Assembly: GCA_029449245.1 (NCBI GenBank)
Contig: JANATF010000002.1
Coordinates: 2,046,001 to 2,110,000 of the forward strand
DNA length: 64,000 nucleotides
DNA from: Mortierella alpina
Taxonomy: Eukaryota; Mortierellomycota; Mortierellomycetes; Mortierellales; Mortierellaceae
Direction: 5' to 3'
Of the stretch, positions 1-13,512 are shown piece by piece. The notes below the pieces were generated by a model. The model saw only the letters and a list, made by a program, of their open reading frames with translations, was not told the origin of the DNA and did no database searches. The position numbers and the translations under genes are program-made. Within the stretch, counting starts at the first letter, position 1; every line of letters starts with the position of its first letter.

Positions 1-3000
1 TGTAGTGGCGATAACACTGCTCGATCCCAGGAATGCGAAGTCGCGTGCAGTCTTATCATGGCAGTTGAGACTCAGGAAAGGCTTTGATCCAATGGTATTG
101 GAGTCAAACCTCCAGAGATGAAGGTCACCTTTGAGATCAGTTGCACCAAACTTTTGTCCATACGAGTCAAAGTGGACCCTAATAAATCAGATGTATGTAC
201 ACGTCGGCTGTTAGTAGAAATAGGCAAAGAAGGGTGTTGGGACCTATGAGCACCGGGCATTCATATACCTTGTCACTTTTGAGCTCGTCCCTGAATAATT
301 GTTGAGCGCATCCGACTGCCCGAACTGCCAGAGCGTCACGCAAGGGTAATTCAGGTCGGGATTGTGGCCCGTGAGGTACAGAGGAAAGCTTGGGTGACTC
401 TCGGAGCAGGTTGCGATCACATCTGTCCGCAAAAGAGTGCTGTTTGATTCGTTTGACTTGGCTCCAGAGGTAGTTGTTACATGTCCAGGTGCCAATCCCT
501 GAGAGCGCCGCAGGTTGGAATCAGTAACCGCTTGGACAAGTCCGTGGTGATGTTGTGAGTGAGCAGGGTCGTGATGGTGGTGATGTCCACCAGGGTGCTT
601 GGCGCCTTTTTGGAACATATTCTTAATCATGTTCTGCAGACTGACTTGACTAGCCACGCGGCTGAGATTGTCTTCGGTCGAGCTTTCTGTCGCAATGAGA
701 CTTGGGGCTTTGGATGCACTGACTGAGTGATCAATGACATTGCCCTGAGCATCCAAAAAGTCTCCAGAATCAAGATCCAGATCCTCCTCCTCAATGTCCA
801 TCTCAGACTCCATGTCGCTGTGGTCCGCCTCGGAGGTACCCATTGTGCGCTGGAAATCCAAGCTCTTGGATATATCGACTTCTACAATCTCAGACCTCGA
901 GCACACGGCAACGACACGTTTCTCGACTGGATTGAAATTGAAGGACGTGATGACAGATCGCGTCTTGTACAGCAGCGTTGTGTCATCGACGGGAGCCGGT
1001 GGGGAATCCCGGCTTTGGCGATGAGATTCAAGGAATGTGCAGACCAGAGGGAGCAAATGACCTCCGCTCTCCAAGCCGCTCAAGAGCACCCAGTACTTTT
1101 TCTGCCAAGTGTTGAGATATCCTCGCAAGTGATCTTGAAGAGGGGACTTTCGCATGAGACCAATCGCATTCTTTTCCTGTTCAACCCCTGATCGGGTCAG
1201 TCGATCCAGGAACGAGCTGGAGATGAATTTCCTGGTCTCATCGGACATCCTCTGCCCATGGTCCCGCAAAAGGCCCTCAAGACTCATAACCAAGGCATTG
1301 GTCGTAGCAGCATGCAAGAGCACTGCCTGCAGCGTTTCCCGCTCTGATTTTTCTCCGACCTTGTCCAGGTTGTCTGAAGAGATGGCATTCGCATCTAATG
1401 GCTGCATGATTTGACAGTGTGCAAGGGGCGAGAACAGTTGGACGCTATTTCATCCGCATTCGTAGTTGTAAGAGATCACACCATGACAGTTCAGCTTACC
1501 GAGTACAGGTTTCCCTTCAAAACCTCGGAAATAACTTTGACGGCTCCACCCCGGTCACCGACGACAAATCCACTGAACCTCCTCCATTGGAATAGCATTC
1601 CTGAAAGCACCGCGTAGTTTTCTTCCTGCAAAGACATGATCACAAGCATGATATAACTCGCCAAGACCATTTGCTCCCACCGAGGAAGCGCCATATCGGC
1701 CTTGATAACCGTCTTTGCCAAACTGAACCATTCACTCGATGACTCCAAAACACTCCTATCCAACATTTCAACACAAGTGTTAGCAAAGCGTGGCAACTGG
1801 AGAGGGATAACATAACATGTCGGTCACATAGCATCTGATCCTTGCATACCTTGCATACTCCTTGATATGTGACTTCATACAGCTCGTCAGCCTCTCAGTG
1901 AGGACAATTCCCACCATAGAGTAGCATGATTCAGAGTAATGGGAAACAATGGCCGAGATTGGGGACCCTGTGCTCATCGTGGTGTTCAACCAGTGAAAGC
2001 ACACAGACAAGGTGTCGACCTCAATGCATTTTGAGATTAAGGCCTGTTCCATGACCACACTGGATACGTTGGCGTGCTCTGATAATTTGTCCCAGCCGTA
2101 CTTGATGTTCTCAACGTATCCCTTGAAAACAGGGGTCACAAGTAGCTCTGGTTTAAGAGACACAGTCCGCAGTGCAGATGCCATCGGCTAGAAGAGGAAA
2201 GGATTGCGTATCAGAAACGTGACATAACCGGAGATGAAGCAGTGCGCTAGTGTTCCAGTACAACTGCACTCACGGTCAAAAGCTGCACCACAAGGGTCGT
2301 GATATAGTCGTTCAGCAGCTCCTCAGTGCCTCGCACTTTGTCGTCATTGTCAGAACCACTGTCAGCCTCTTCATCCTCGTTCTCGCCAATGCCATTCGCA
2401 GCTGCGGATCGTCTCATGCCATCGTCGGCTGGAGGCGCGAAGTCGGCAAAAATATCTCTTGTTGTAGCTGCTGGCTTGGTATTTTGAGACCTTGTTGTTG
2501 AGCTCATAGAATCAAAGGCGCCAAAGTCCAGCATACCGCTGTCGAGATTGGTTGAGGTTGACGATTTGAAGCCCCCCATCAAGGACATGCTTGCTGGCTT
2601 GGGAGCGACTGACGGGCTGTCCGTGCGCTTATTTGACGGTGAACCAAAGCTGTCAAATTCTAGAACACCGCTGTCGATATCGGACGACGGGGCGGTCTTC
2701 TTGAATCCCCCCATAAGACTCATACCCTGGCCGTTGGGTTTCTTGGTTGCTCCCCCAAAGCTATCAAAGTCTAGGACTCCGCTGTCGATATCGGACGGAG
2801 CGGTCTTCTTGAATCCTCCCATAAGACTCATACCTTGGCCATTGGGCTTGTTGGCTCCTCCTCCAAAGCTGTCGAAGTCCAGCACACCGCTATCGACGGC
2901 AGACGGAGGGCCTGCGCTTTTGAACCCTCCCATCATCGACATGCTATTTGGTTTTGGAATCTCTTGCTTCGGGCTGCCGCTGTTGGAAATTGGTCCTGAG

Positions 3001-6000
3001 CTCTTTGTAGTTCCTGTGTCATCGAAGTTGAGGACTCCATTGTTGAAATCGGCAGTGCTCGAAGCCTCAGCTCCCTTGAATCCGCCCATGAACGACATGC
3101 TTGCTGACTTTGGAAGACTGATGATGCTATCTCTACGGACTTGCAAAATGTTCCTGACCTCCTCTTTTTCTTTGTTCGTATCGACTGGCATCACGTAACC
3201 CCAATGCTTAAGGATGACCAAGCTGAGCAGGGGACATCCGTAATGCTCATAGGCCTCTGCAGCACGCACAACTGCAGAGAATTCCTCTTCGCCTTCATAG
3301 TTGGCTGCGTTCGGAGTGTTCTTCCTGAGGTGGCGGTAAAGTATCAGGAGCGACGGATCGCGATAGGTACTTGATTCGGCGTAATTGGCAGTGTCCTTTG
3401 CTTTGCCAGACTAGAGGTTGCGTTGAGAAGGGCGATCCCGTTAGCACTTTTGAGCACATCTTTTTCGGTCGACAAGAGCTGTTCCTGATTTCAAACACTC
3501 ACCAAGGACACATGAATGGCATTCGCAGACTGACCCAACATAGAGTAGAATATACTGAGAAGCCACGGGTCTGTCACAGTTTTAAGTGAATCCTGCAGCA
3601 ATCGAGTTAGCACCGGGCCTCGCTCCTCTAAGATGTTCACAAGGTTGGAGAATAAGACTAAGTTGACTGATCACCAAGTACTTCATTCATTCAAAGAATA
3701 AGGCATACCTTGCTCATAGACATGACATATAGCGATCGCTAACTGAAGGTCGTTCAGCTGCTTCACACACACATTAACTGCGTCTTGAAGCTTGTCCGCT
3801 AACAAGAAGAATGCGGCAGCATATGCTAAAGAAGGAGGTTATAGATGTACTTAGCGTTCGGCTCTTTGTCCAAGTCATTTTGAGACACTTTTCCATTTGT
3901 CCCTACCGAAGCGCTGCTTGCCCAGGAGAGCGAAGGCGTTTTTGAGGGCTGCAGTTCTCCAGCGATCTTGCTCAAAGTCATTGGCCAGGAAAGTGACCAT
4001 CTTTCCTTGCTCTGGATGCCCGTGAGACGTTCTCCATAGTCCGTGCAGCAGTTTCTTCTTTTTCAAGGCGATATAAAACAACGTACAGGCCACCGGGTCT
4101 TTGTCGCCTATGCCCATGTATTCGTTCCTAGCAATGATCTCCATCTGCTTGATCTACAAGCGTTCATGTTGATATTAGATTCCTCAACTTTCATAACGCA
4201 ACTGCACCTCAACAGGATGGCGCGCATGCTGCCAACATACCATCGTATCCTTCTTGCGCATCCAAAGAAAGATTCCGAGCGATTTGGCATCGCTCCATTT
4301 CATGGGGGCCTTGAGCGAGTTGGAGCAAAAATCCAGAAGGAGATCCTGAATACGCAGCGTTACCACATTAGTAGCGACTTTTATCCCATGGAGAGCAACG
4401 ACATTAATCAACACATCCATCGTCTTCTTACTTGGGATTCGCTGTGATAAGCCCATACAATATCGCTGTAACTCAGCATGGTTGGTCGTTGGTTCGGTGG
4501 CAGGATGTATGAGAAGTAGTTGAACTGCCGCACAAAGATAAGGAACCGAAGACCGTTGTCGTCAATGGACTCACGTTGCTCGTCGATCTAACAAGAGTAA
4601 GAACAGCATGTTAGGAAATCGTCCCATACCATATTTTCTAAGAGCCCAATAACACAGATGTACCATTGTGAATCCTTCTATGAACGCGCTAAGCTGAAGC
4701 TGTTCAGATTTTGAAAGACCTGCAAGTGGGACGCGCGTCAGGAACTCAATCATCTCCTGGCTTGTCCTGGCAGTTAGGAACTTGTTTTCGTCCGCACTAT
4801 ATAACGCAATAGTAAGGGGGTTATAGGTCGTGAGTGCGTAGCCAAGAAAACATTCTGTGAATTAATGGAACATCAAGCGATCTTGTATGCATACTTCTTG
4901 AAGTCATTGTCAGTCATAAAGAGGTCGTTATGATCGGCTCTCATAGGCTTTGCTGCCTATAGAGTAAACGTGGAGATAAACAGGTTCAGAAACACAGATC
5001 GTAGAGCAAGAACATAGCGGCGCAGGGTTCTCCGCATAATCATCTTACCACGTCGGTCTTCAGGATCACTTCGAGTGGGATCGGCAAGGGACCAGTTGAC
5101 GAGTCACTGCTGTCATTCACATAGGTCATATAATGGTAGAGGTTGAACAGGATCTTCCGAACCACCTCGAATTTGCCTATTTTACGTGAGAGATCGCAAA
5201 GGAAATAAAACTTATTAGAATTCACCAGCGAAGTATGCAGACACCCCCAAAGCTCCAAAGTACACAAAGAGTTTGTGGTGCATACCCCACATGAAAAATT
5301 CGATCAGGAGATTGGGGTGATAGTCCACCAGCGGCCCATGCATGGAGGATAGAGCATGATGCAGTGTTGGGGCCGTCTTTAGGTTCTCGAATCCTGATGC
5401 GATGGTCATGTAGTCTTCGCTTAGCCACTTGCTGTATAAAAGCATAGTGCCGCCGGCACCGACTGAGAGTGTGCCCATGTCCAGCCAAGCGATCGCTGAA
5501 ATGGGATGGTTGATGGACGCTGGGATATTGATATCCAGGAATCGCATCCATATTGGCGGGCTTGTGACAGATCTAGTGCGCTGCTGTGAGTACATTGAAA
5601 CGGTGCTTTTGAAAGCCACTGCGAGATTGTGCCGCGCATCCGCCGTGACCATCCAGTCCAAATCGTATATTGCTTCCAAGCGCTTAAAACTGGATTCCAA
5701 ACGCGCCGTGGCCCTGCCACCGGCAGAGCCCCAGATCTCGAGATCACACGTTTCGTCCCCATTGTCGTACACTACATTGGGTGCAATAGGATTAGCTATT
5801 CTGCAATGAATATAAGTGACAAGGCGGCAGGAATATGCGGGATGAGTGTACTGACCTAATGCCAGTTTGCCATTCGCACCGCATTGAAAGAACTTCAAGT
5901 TGTCCTTGGTTGGGATGCGCTCTGCCCTCTGCCACTGTCGATCGCCCTTATGAGCGTGGAAGTCATGTCCACATTCCCAGTACGAAATATTGCTTTGCAC

Positions 6001-8954
6001 TTTTGAATATGTCGCAAAAACACTCATGTGCGTCGAATGCAATGACTTTGGCAAGGTTCCGGCAAACGACTCTACGGTGACTGCATGCGTGATCGATGAT
6101 GATGGTAAGCTCTCTTTTGAGAAGAGTATTGGGAGGCCGTCGCTGCGCTGCCATGTGAACACAGTGTTGTCCTTAGCGCTGAATCCCATGATGTAGCGCC
6201 TCCATGACACATCAGATATTTTTCCTGAAGGTCCATCCAACTCGACCAAGAATGGGATCTCAAATGAATCGAGAAGTATAAGAGGATAGTCCGGGTCATA
6301 ATCTGGCAAATCGAGCGTCTCGGTACACTCTGCGTTTTCGTCAGCCGTATAGAGTGTGATCCGCTTGCCATCATAAACCATGAACGACCCTCCTGCAGAG
6401 TGAGATGAAAGATTAGATGTAAGCTCATGGGCAAGCCGAACTGAAACCAGCGTTTAAATGAAAACTGGCATTATTGACACCAACCTTCCCAAGCAGGAGT
6501 AACCAATTTCACTTCCCGAGCACCGATCGGAAGCGAACCAATCTCGACTAGGCCAGCGGCTACCCTATGTCCAAACTGTATAGGTACGTCAATGCGTGAT
6601 CGCACAAGAACGGCACTGAAGGCCTGTACTCATAGTGAGTGACCATTACCCTAGGCGTTTTCAATTTCCAGAGTGAAATGTCTCCAAGGTCCCCTAGCGA
6701 CGTAAAGCAGAGTTGCCGGTGGTCCTTCACGATGGCTCTGATACGGCTCTGTTGGCCTGTCCATGACTGCCGCAAACCGAGACCTGCCATTGTGTTTCCG
6801 CTGTCAAAGAGTTCCACCATATTGACAGAAAAACAACTAACGCGGCCTTCCCGGCTCTGGCCAACAATGACAACATCCGCAGGTGAAGCGCCTGTATTAA
6901 AGATAAAAGAATGATAAGTATCCATGCTCTCCGAGGCAGCTTGAGCGTGCAAGTTGGCCAGCTCCCACCTATACCTCTAGATCTTGCCAATGTAGTGTCA
7001 TGATAGGCAATAATATTCATCATGAAGAATGCGGTCTCCTGCGGGCTAACCGCCTGGGATATACGTAGAACAAGGAGGACACGTGGAAGTCGTTGTGGGG
7101 TCTTGCCAAGATTCTATCGGGACGTCAAGTATCCAGTCGTTAGCCTCTCATGTGCTTTTGTATTCAAGGCTGTAATGATCTTCAATTACCTGTACACCCC
7201 AGATAACCATGGACCCATCTCCTTGGATTTGAAAGAAGAGATCGGACGTATCTCTGACGAGTTCTTTCAGTTTCCTCAAGCGAATGCTATTAGCGTCGTT
7301 GCTCTTGTCCACAGTTTTGCTCGCAGCATATTCGACAGCCATTGCAAACTCCATTCCATCCAGCGCGTGAATGGGGTATTGGGTGGTTGTCTGTTGCTGG
7401 GAGACAACCCATTGACTGGGATCGATGATGGCGCAAATGGACATTGACTCTGGCTGAAGAAGAATAAGGGGTGACCAAATGCGACAAATACCGTCTCGAG
7501 CCATGGTAAAGAGGACATTGAAAGGTGCCTCGGATGCTGTTGGGTCTCGAGAGCTACCAAGACGAAAGATTTTTCGGTGAGTTCAAGTGAATCCTTCCAG
7601 ATTTATGAAAGCCGCAATATTCAACTCATTTTTTTCGTCGTGACACTTACACTGAACTTTTTTCTTTGCGCCAGGAGAAGTTGGACACGGCTCTCGGATG
7701 TGGCAGGTAGAAGAACCCGAAATCAGGCCGTTCGTCTGTTCTTGCAAGCAGAAGTGCCTTAGCCATTTGCCAGCCTCGCTTAAGCTTTTTGTCACCCATT
7801 TTTCTGCCGCCTACCTGTGTCTTCACGCGGATGCCATATCTTGATGAGTCGATCATTCTATGGAAGACCACACCTTTAGGTCAGCATATGCTTTACAGCC
7901 CAGATCTCTGTGCATGATTGGTAGTCCGTTTCCGAAAAGTCCTCACCTTAGCCATGGACGCAAACAGTCTCCCGTCTGGAGAGAACTGAATGAGGTCGAT
8001 GCACGAACCCTGCCTAATTCGAGGTCGCTGTATATGAGCACGAGTTTGTTGAACGCTAGTGGACTGCAGCGAATATGCTCAAGAAAACTGTCATACCTCC
8101 GTTGCCACAACTGCTTCAAGCCATCATCTTGCTGGGCCCAAAGTGTGAGATGTTCGCCTCCAGTGAGAAGAAAACCTAAGACCGGAGACATACAAGCAAG
8201 GAAGCTTTAATCTCAGCCCTTCAGAGGGTTTAGTCCATCGTTCCCGATATCAGCGTATTCTCTGATCCTTACCGTCGTTTCTCCAGGCAAGAGAAGCCAC
8301 GCTCTCACACTCCAGAGTCGCATGAATTGACCAGGCTTGGATCTACATATTGCGAGCAAGATCGTAGCATGCACTTTTGTATTATGATAAACCGCCAAAA
8401 GAACCGCTGCAGAGCCTATAGAAAAGCTGATTGCCCTTCAAGATGGGTGGACGCTTACCTTTTCGCCTTCATTCACAGCTGGCTTTGGCGCGTACACGAG
8501 AACATGATGGTGGGTGGTGACTGCGATCTACGCGACGAAGGTCAAAAAAATGGGTGAGGAGTTACGGGCGTGGCGTGAGAACGCGAAGGAGCTGACAAGA
8601 ACAGCAAGTACCATACTGTACCTTGCCATCAAACTCGGACATGACCACTGCAGCTACCACTTGATTCTGTCTCTCATGGGCATCCTCTTGAAGAAACAAG
8701 ATCTGAATGGGTTTGAATGAGGCATCGCAAACCACGACAGAGTCTGTTGCTGCATAGAGCTAAAACGAGGTCAGGATTGATGTCAGCAATGACTTGGTTG
8801 ACGTTGTTGAGCTGAGGGGAGACGGAGTACATGAGAAAAGAGAGCGCAGCAGTGCAAAGGTGCATACGATGTATCGTCTGGACTTGTAGGCGACTGAATG
8901 GATGCTTTGCAGCGAGCCGCATGTCTTTCCAGGGCAGACTTGTTGAAGAAGCAT
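1..8954 (-). CDS. RAV1: RAVE complex subunit Rav1 / DmX-like protein (V-ATPase assembly), 3' end off the window
   Basis: Rav1/DmX proteins reassemble the V1 and V0 sectors of the vacuolar ATPase at vacuole and endosome membranes. The start chosen is the ATG at 8954, opening with MLLQQVCPGKTCGS; the next exon (about 8760-8640) supplies ATDSVVVCDASFKPIQILFL, typical of the N-terminal WD40 propeller. About 6380-5215 holds the second propeller and the start of the Rav1 core. Near 4144-3875 is the family hallmark ARNEYMGIGDKDPVACTLFY, followed by ALLGKQRF. About 3270-2250 is a low-complexity insert with five copies of an MSLMGGFK...SGVLDFDSFG unit. A His-rich stretch lies near 590-540. The leftmost 230 bases encode WD40 sequence (FGATDLKGDLHLWRF, then DFAFLGSSSVIAT), so the protein continues past base 1 into a C-terminal propeller, as in animal DmX/rabconnectin-3. 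Many short introns are present; not every boundary was resolved. The family assignment is very secure. Confidence 0.93.
2480..3125 (-). repeat. Five in-frame degenerate repeats inside the Rav1/DmX gene
   Basis: Within one exon the coding strand repeats a unit of about 35-45 codons: an MS(L/M/F)MGGFK core, a short spacer, then (D)SGVLDFDSFG or close variants. Five copies are readable (MSFMGGFK, MSMMGGFK, MSLMGGFK twice, MSLMGGFK with LDFGAFD at the end). The middle copies are also similar at the base level, which points to tandem duplication. The spacing and the repeated Leu-Asp-Phe/Phe-Gly pattern look like a multivalent short linear motif in a disordered segment; the partner is unknown. Confidence 0.85.
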
Positions 8955-9410
8955 GGTGCCTTCCGAATCCTGCTTGCTGCGAAGACAAAGGTGGTGCGAT
9001 GCTGCTGTTGCTGGTGCTGGGTCGTTGTTGTTGCTGCTTGCGGTGCAGGTGGGTGCGAGCGAACGCGCGAGCGGGAGATGGGCGAGGTGAGGTTGCGAGT
9101 CCGGAGGGAAAGAATGGTGAATGGACCATGCGTTGAGCCGTCGAATAGAAAACGTGCCCAGCGTACGTGGAAAATCGACGAGGCTCATATCAGATGGACT
9201 GCAAACGCGACTCGTGCACACGCTCATGCATGTGCCGCTGTGTTAAATAGGAGTCGGGCAGTCGCCTCCACGCTTCCTTCCTTCTTTCGTTCCCTGTTTC
9301 CTTTCCTCTCTTGCTCGTCGTCCGTCTCTTCCTCCTCACCTCGATACCCGCTCTCCCCATCACGCCTAACATATCCTTGCTCCTGTACTCCCTGACGACA
9401 CCTTCCCACC
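8955..9410. promoter_or_regulatory. Divergent intergenic region between RAV1 and the Vnx1-type antiporter
   Basis: 456 bases separate the two divergent start codons. The antiporter side ends in a pyrimidine-rich stretch (TCC/CTC tracts, 9280-9400) leading to a CCCACC-ATG context. No clear TATA box is visible on either strand. Purine/pyrimidine skew and short CTG/GTT runs near 9000-9050 are the only other structure. It must contain both promoters; shared regulation is an inference from the arrangement. Confidence 0.5.
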
Positions 9411-12400
9411 ATGTCCCACTCCAGGGCCAACAACCACAGCGCTGATCTGGAGCACCTTGAGCTTACCGAAGAACTCATCGCACCCGTCGACCACCGATCT
9501 GAGCCTTCTTCAGCTTCCGTGCTCGTCGATCCCAAACGCGTCTCCATCAACTCGGTTGACTCCAGCTCCTCCAACTCGACCGTCAAGTATCACCCGCACC
9601 ACCAAGCGTCCGCCCAGCCTTCGGTCGATTCTGCGTCCTCTTCATATGGACGCCCGGCCCCATCACTGCGTCTCCCTTCGACCAGCTCGATTTCCTCTTC
9701 AACTGCTGCTGGATCACGACGAGGACCCAAGTCGTCCTCTTCTTCCTATAGACACTCGCTCGCTGGACCTCCTCCCACGTCTTCAAACTCAAACTCGGCA
9801 AGCCGCAGACGACACCAGCAACAGCGATCGTCACAGGCAGCCCTTCCCGGGAGGCCAGGATCGACTCGATCGTCTGTTCGGCACCGAAACCGTTCGGATA
9901 TTGAAGAGGAGGACGAGAGTGAAGACCAGGCTGAGTCAGACGATAGATTCATGGAGCGACCCAACTACAGCAACCTTCGACGCGCAAGCTCTAGGCGATC
10001 TGTGCGCCTGAACACCGAGGATGAATACGATGTGCGTTCATTCGAGGGAAACGACCACAACTTTGATGGCCAGTCTGGAGATGACAATGACGACGATGGT
10101 AGCGACGTTGAGCCTTTGACGCTCAAAGACAGACAGGAGGTAAGCCCGTGCAGACATTCCGCCGAGTTGCTTCGATTTCGCTGCTGCGATAGTTTTGAGC
10201 ACACACTCCAGAGCAACATTTTCCAGCGTTCTCCTCCCATTCTCCTCGCATGCTCCCGTGGGAGTGTCGATTGCTGTCTGTCAGTCTTTCTCTTGGTGGT
10301 CAGCCCCTAAGAGCAGAGTGGCTCTCGTGATGCGTGCCGTTGGCTGAGCTATAAATCACCAAGCGCCGCCCCTTTTCAGCGTCCCTGTGATCTCTCATCA
10401 TTGACACAACCCAAGGCAGCCCCTTTATTTACAGCCACCCCCCACCCACCGCGCACCTATGCCATGACATAGTGCACCCTTGGTAGCACGCTCTCGTGCC
10501 TGAGTGTGCCTGAGAGTGTCTGTGATGGTACTGGGCTTAAACTAGCCGCATAAGCGCAGTTTTCGTTGCTTGACTAACACGAGACCTCATCGTATGTCAT
10601 CATAGACCCTCAACCAGACCCATCCCTTTGGACTGCCACTCTGGAAACCAGCGCTCTACAAAAAATCGCGATCCGTCACCCGCAAAGTCGACTCGGCCCT
10701 GCATTCGCTACCTTCGTCCGATCTCTACCTCTCTTTTGGCAACTTGCTCTGGACACTTGTTTTTGGCTGGTGGCTGGCTCTCATCTGTCTCGGGATCGCG
10801 ATCGTCCTGTTCTTCACGCCATTCGGAGGGTCTGACTATGCACAGGTCGTACTCGGCCTCAGTTACTATCTGCTGTGGCCGTTTGGGCAGTATGTTGAGC
10901 GAGAGCTTGCTCCTGGAGAGGTGAAGGCTGAAGGCCTCCGCAGCTCAATGGTCTCTGAACTGGATTCCCATGGCCAGGAACACAACTTTGGAAGCAGCGG
11001 CAATGGTAATGGCTATGGTAACGGGTATAGCAACGGCCGACTCAGTCAGCTATCTCCTTTAGACGAGTCGCGACCTTTGCTCCCTCGCAGCAGCTCTGTT
11101 TACCGGGAGCGTTCTCGACCTCACAGCTCCCTAGCCAGCACTGTCAAGAGGCTTCCTCGAACCATTAACCAGCTAGGACTGGGCGGGATTGTTTATTACA
11201 TATTTTATTACACACTGATCGGTAGGTCATTGTCACACATCGATATTGACGCTCAGGACTTGTATTGTATACTCAGGGTCTAACTCTTGTTCTAAATGGC
11301 TTGAATAGGCCCACTCCATCTCTTCGTATCCTGCCTGTGCTGGTTCATGGTGGTATCGATCCCGATGGGCAAGCTCACCTACGTACTAGCCACACACCTA
11401 CATCGTAATCCACTTCGATTGAACTTTAAGCGCGGGAGCTCGGTTGCCATTGCAGCCCAACAGTCTGAGATACTCCTCTGTGTTTACGACGCCATTGGAC
11501 TCCAGTACTACAAGTATACCTATGACGGCACCAACATCATTTTCATCAACCTTATGCCTGTGGTCTTCTTCACAATCTTGGATGATTACGTGTTGACCAA
11601 GGTGCTGGGCCATCATACGATGTTGACTACTCCAGCCGTCATTTTCTCTTTGGGACTGGCTTCAGTCATCCCACTGTCATATTTTATCGGAATGGCAGTT
11701 TCCTCAATCTCGGCTCAGTCATCTCTGGGAATGGGCGCAGTCATCAATGCAACGTTTGGCTCGATCATTGAGATTATCCTGTACTCCGTGGCGCTCACAC
11801 AGGGCAAGGGACTTATTACAGAGGGTGCTCTGATCGGCAGTTTCCTGGCTGGCTTGCTATTGATGCCAGGCCTCAGTATGATGAGCGGAGCGATTAAGAA
11901 GAAGGAACAAAAGTTCAATGCCAAGAGTGCAGGTACGTCTTGCTTCAGTATTCGTGATAGTGGGTATCCAAGTGTAGGAACAGAGAAAGTGTGCTAACCA
12001 GGTTACCAACTTTTGATGCGTTCTCAATCAGGTGTTACCGCAACCATGCTCATTATGTCTCTGATCGGAGTCTTGACGCCTACCTTGTTTTATAACATAC
12101 ACGGACGAGTAAGGACCCCGTCATGGAGCATGCATTGACACCGCCGAGCGTTCGAGTATACGCTGCGTTTTCATCTATCATCTAGCTAACCATACCTCCC
12201 TGATTGGCGCCCATCACCGTGCTAGTTTGAACTTCGTTGCACGCCCTGCCCGGAAGCGGAGCTGCTCCAAAATAGGGCAACCTGCGAGCGCTGCTACCAC
12301 TATCAACCTAACCCTACCAACGATGCGTTCTTTCACAAGCATGTCAAGCCTCTCATGTACTTTTGCTGCATCATCCTGCCATCTGCCTATTTGATCGGTA

Positions 12401-13512
12401 TCTGGTTCTCCCTCCGAACCCACGTCAAGCAGATCTGGCACGAGCCCCAACCTCGGTCTGTGCGAGATTCATCCATATACAAGAAGCTACTCCCCATGCA
12501 CATCTTGCAGCAACTTCTTCATTACGGAACTGGAGGAGGGCCTCATCCAGCCAACAACGGTACCAGATCTCATTCAGGAGGAACGGAGGACGCTGCAGAG
12601 ATGGGCAGATTCACATCGCATGCACAAGACACTGGAGAATCGTCAGCCAACTACCAATCGACTTCCAACCATGGAGGTCTTAACGAAAGGCGTGCTCCAC
12701 ACGCTGCCCCTGATACTGCACAATCTGACGGCATGGAGAATGGCTCGGGACCTGGCACTGGGAGCCCGCTTCATCCTGCAGCACACGGACTACTGCATTC
12801 TTTGAACGTCGAACCGGATACACTAAAGAGCGACCATGGAGACGACGAGGATGATGACGACGAAGCACACGGTGGACATGACTCGCCCAATTGGTCGAAG
12901 GCAAAGAGTGCGACGGTGTTGCTCGGATGCACAGTGCTTTACTCGATCATTGCCGGTAAGAATCTCAAATTTGCCGTGGCTGTAGACATCGTGTACTCAA
13001 AGATAGGCCTTATTGTCTTACGAGTCTTGCATCAATCTCTTTATTTGTATACGCCATTAGAAATCCTGGTCGACAGTGTGGACGCAGTATCCTCGATTGA
13101 CGAGAAACTACTTGGCTTGACGCTCTTTGCACTGGTGCCCAATGTGACTGAGTTCATGAATGCCATCTCGTTTGCCATGTACGGCAACATTGCACTCTCG
13201 ATGGAAATCGGATCTGCGTACGCGCTTCAGGTGTGCTTGATCCAGATTCCAGCGATGGTTGCAGTCTCGGTGTGGCTAGGTCATGGCACGACGTTGGCAT
13301 GGAACTTTTCGTTCAATTTGATCTTCCAGCGCTGGGATGTCTTTACGATGTTGTTCTCGGTGTTCTTGCTGACTTATACCTACATTGAGGGCAAGAGCAA
13401 CTACTTCAAGGGCAGTATCCTGATTCTGAGCTACTGTGTTCTGATGGCGGGATTTGTCTATGCGCCTTCCACGCCGGGTGATGGCGAGGTCGGATTTATG
13501 GATCTTATCTAG
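9411..13512 (+). CDS. VNX1: Vnx1-type vacuolar monovalent cation/H+ antiporter (CaCA superfamily)
   Basis: Predicted proton-driven antiporter of the vacuolar/endosomal membrane, of the yeast Vnx1 (YNL321W) branch of the Ca2+/cation antiporter superfamily, which exchanges Na+ or K+ for H+. Six exons keep frame: 9411-10139, 10606-11221, 11309-11932, 12032-12108, 12226-12955 and 13061-13512, giving about 1,075 residues. The first 240 residues are Ser-rich and acidic. Membrane segments start near FGNLLWTLVFGWWLALICLG. The two exchanger repeats are visible as NATFGSIIEIILYSVAL and ALVPNVTEFMNAISFAMYG, with the family's paired acidic and Asn residues. A cytosolic loop coded around 12500-12890 is His/Gly/Asp-rich. 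A lumenal Cys cluster (CTPCPEAELLQNRATCERC) precedes HVKPLMYFCC, as in Vnx1 relatives. Intron 1 is unusually long (466 bases). It is divergent to RAV1. Ca2+ rather than Na+/K+ as main substrate cannot be excluded. Confidence 0.92.

Noticed and set aside
10140-10605. TATAAATC inside VNX1 intron 1 as an internal promoter
   Set aside because: The next in-frame ATG in exon 2 lies after the first membrane segments, so a start there would break the exchanger. Kept as intron.
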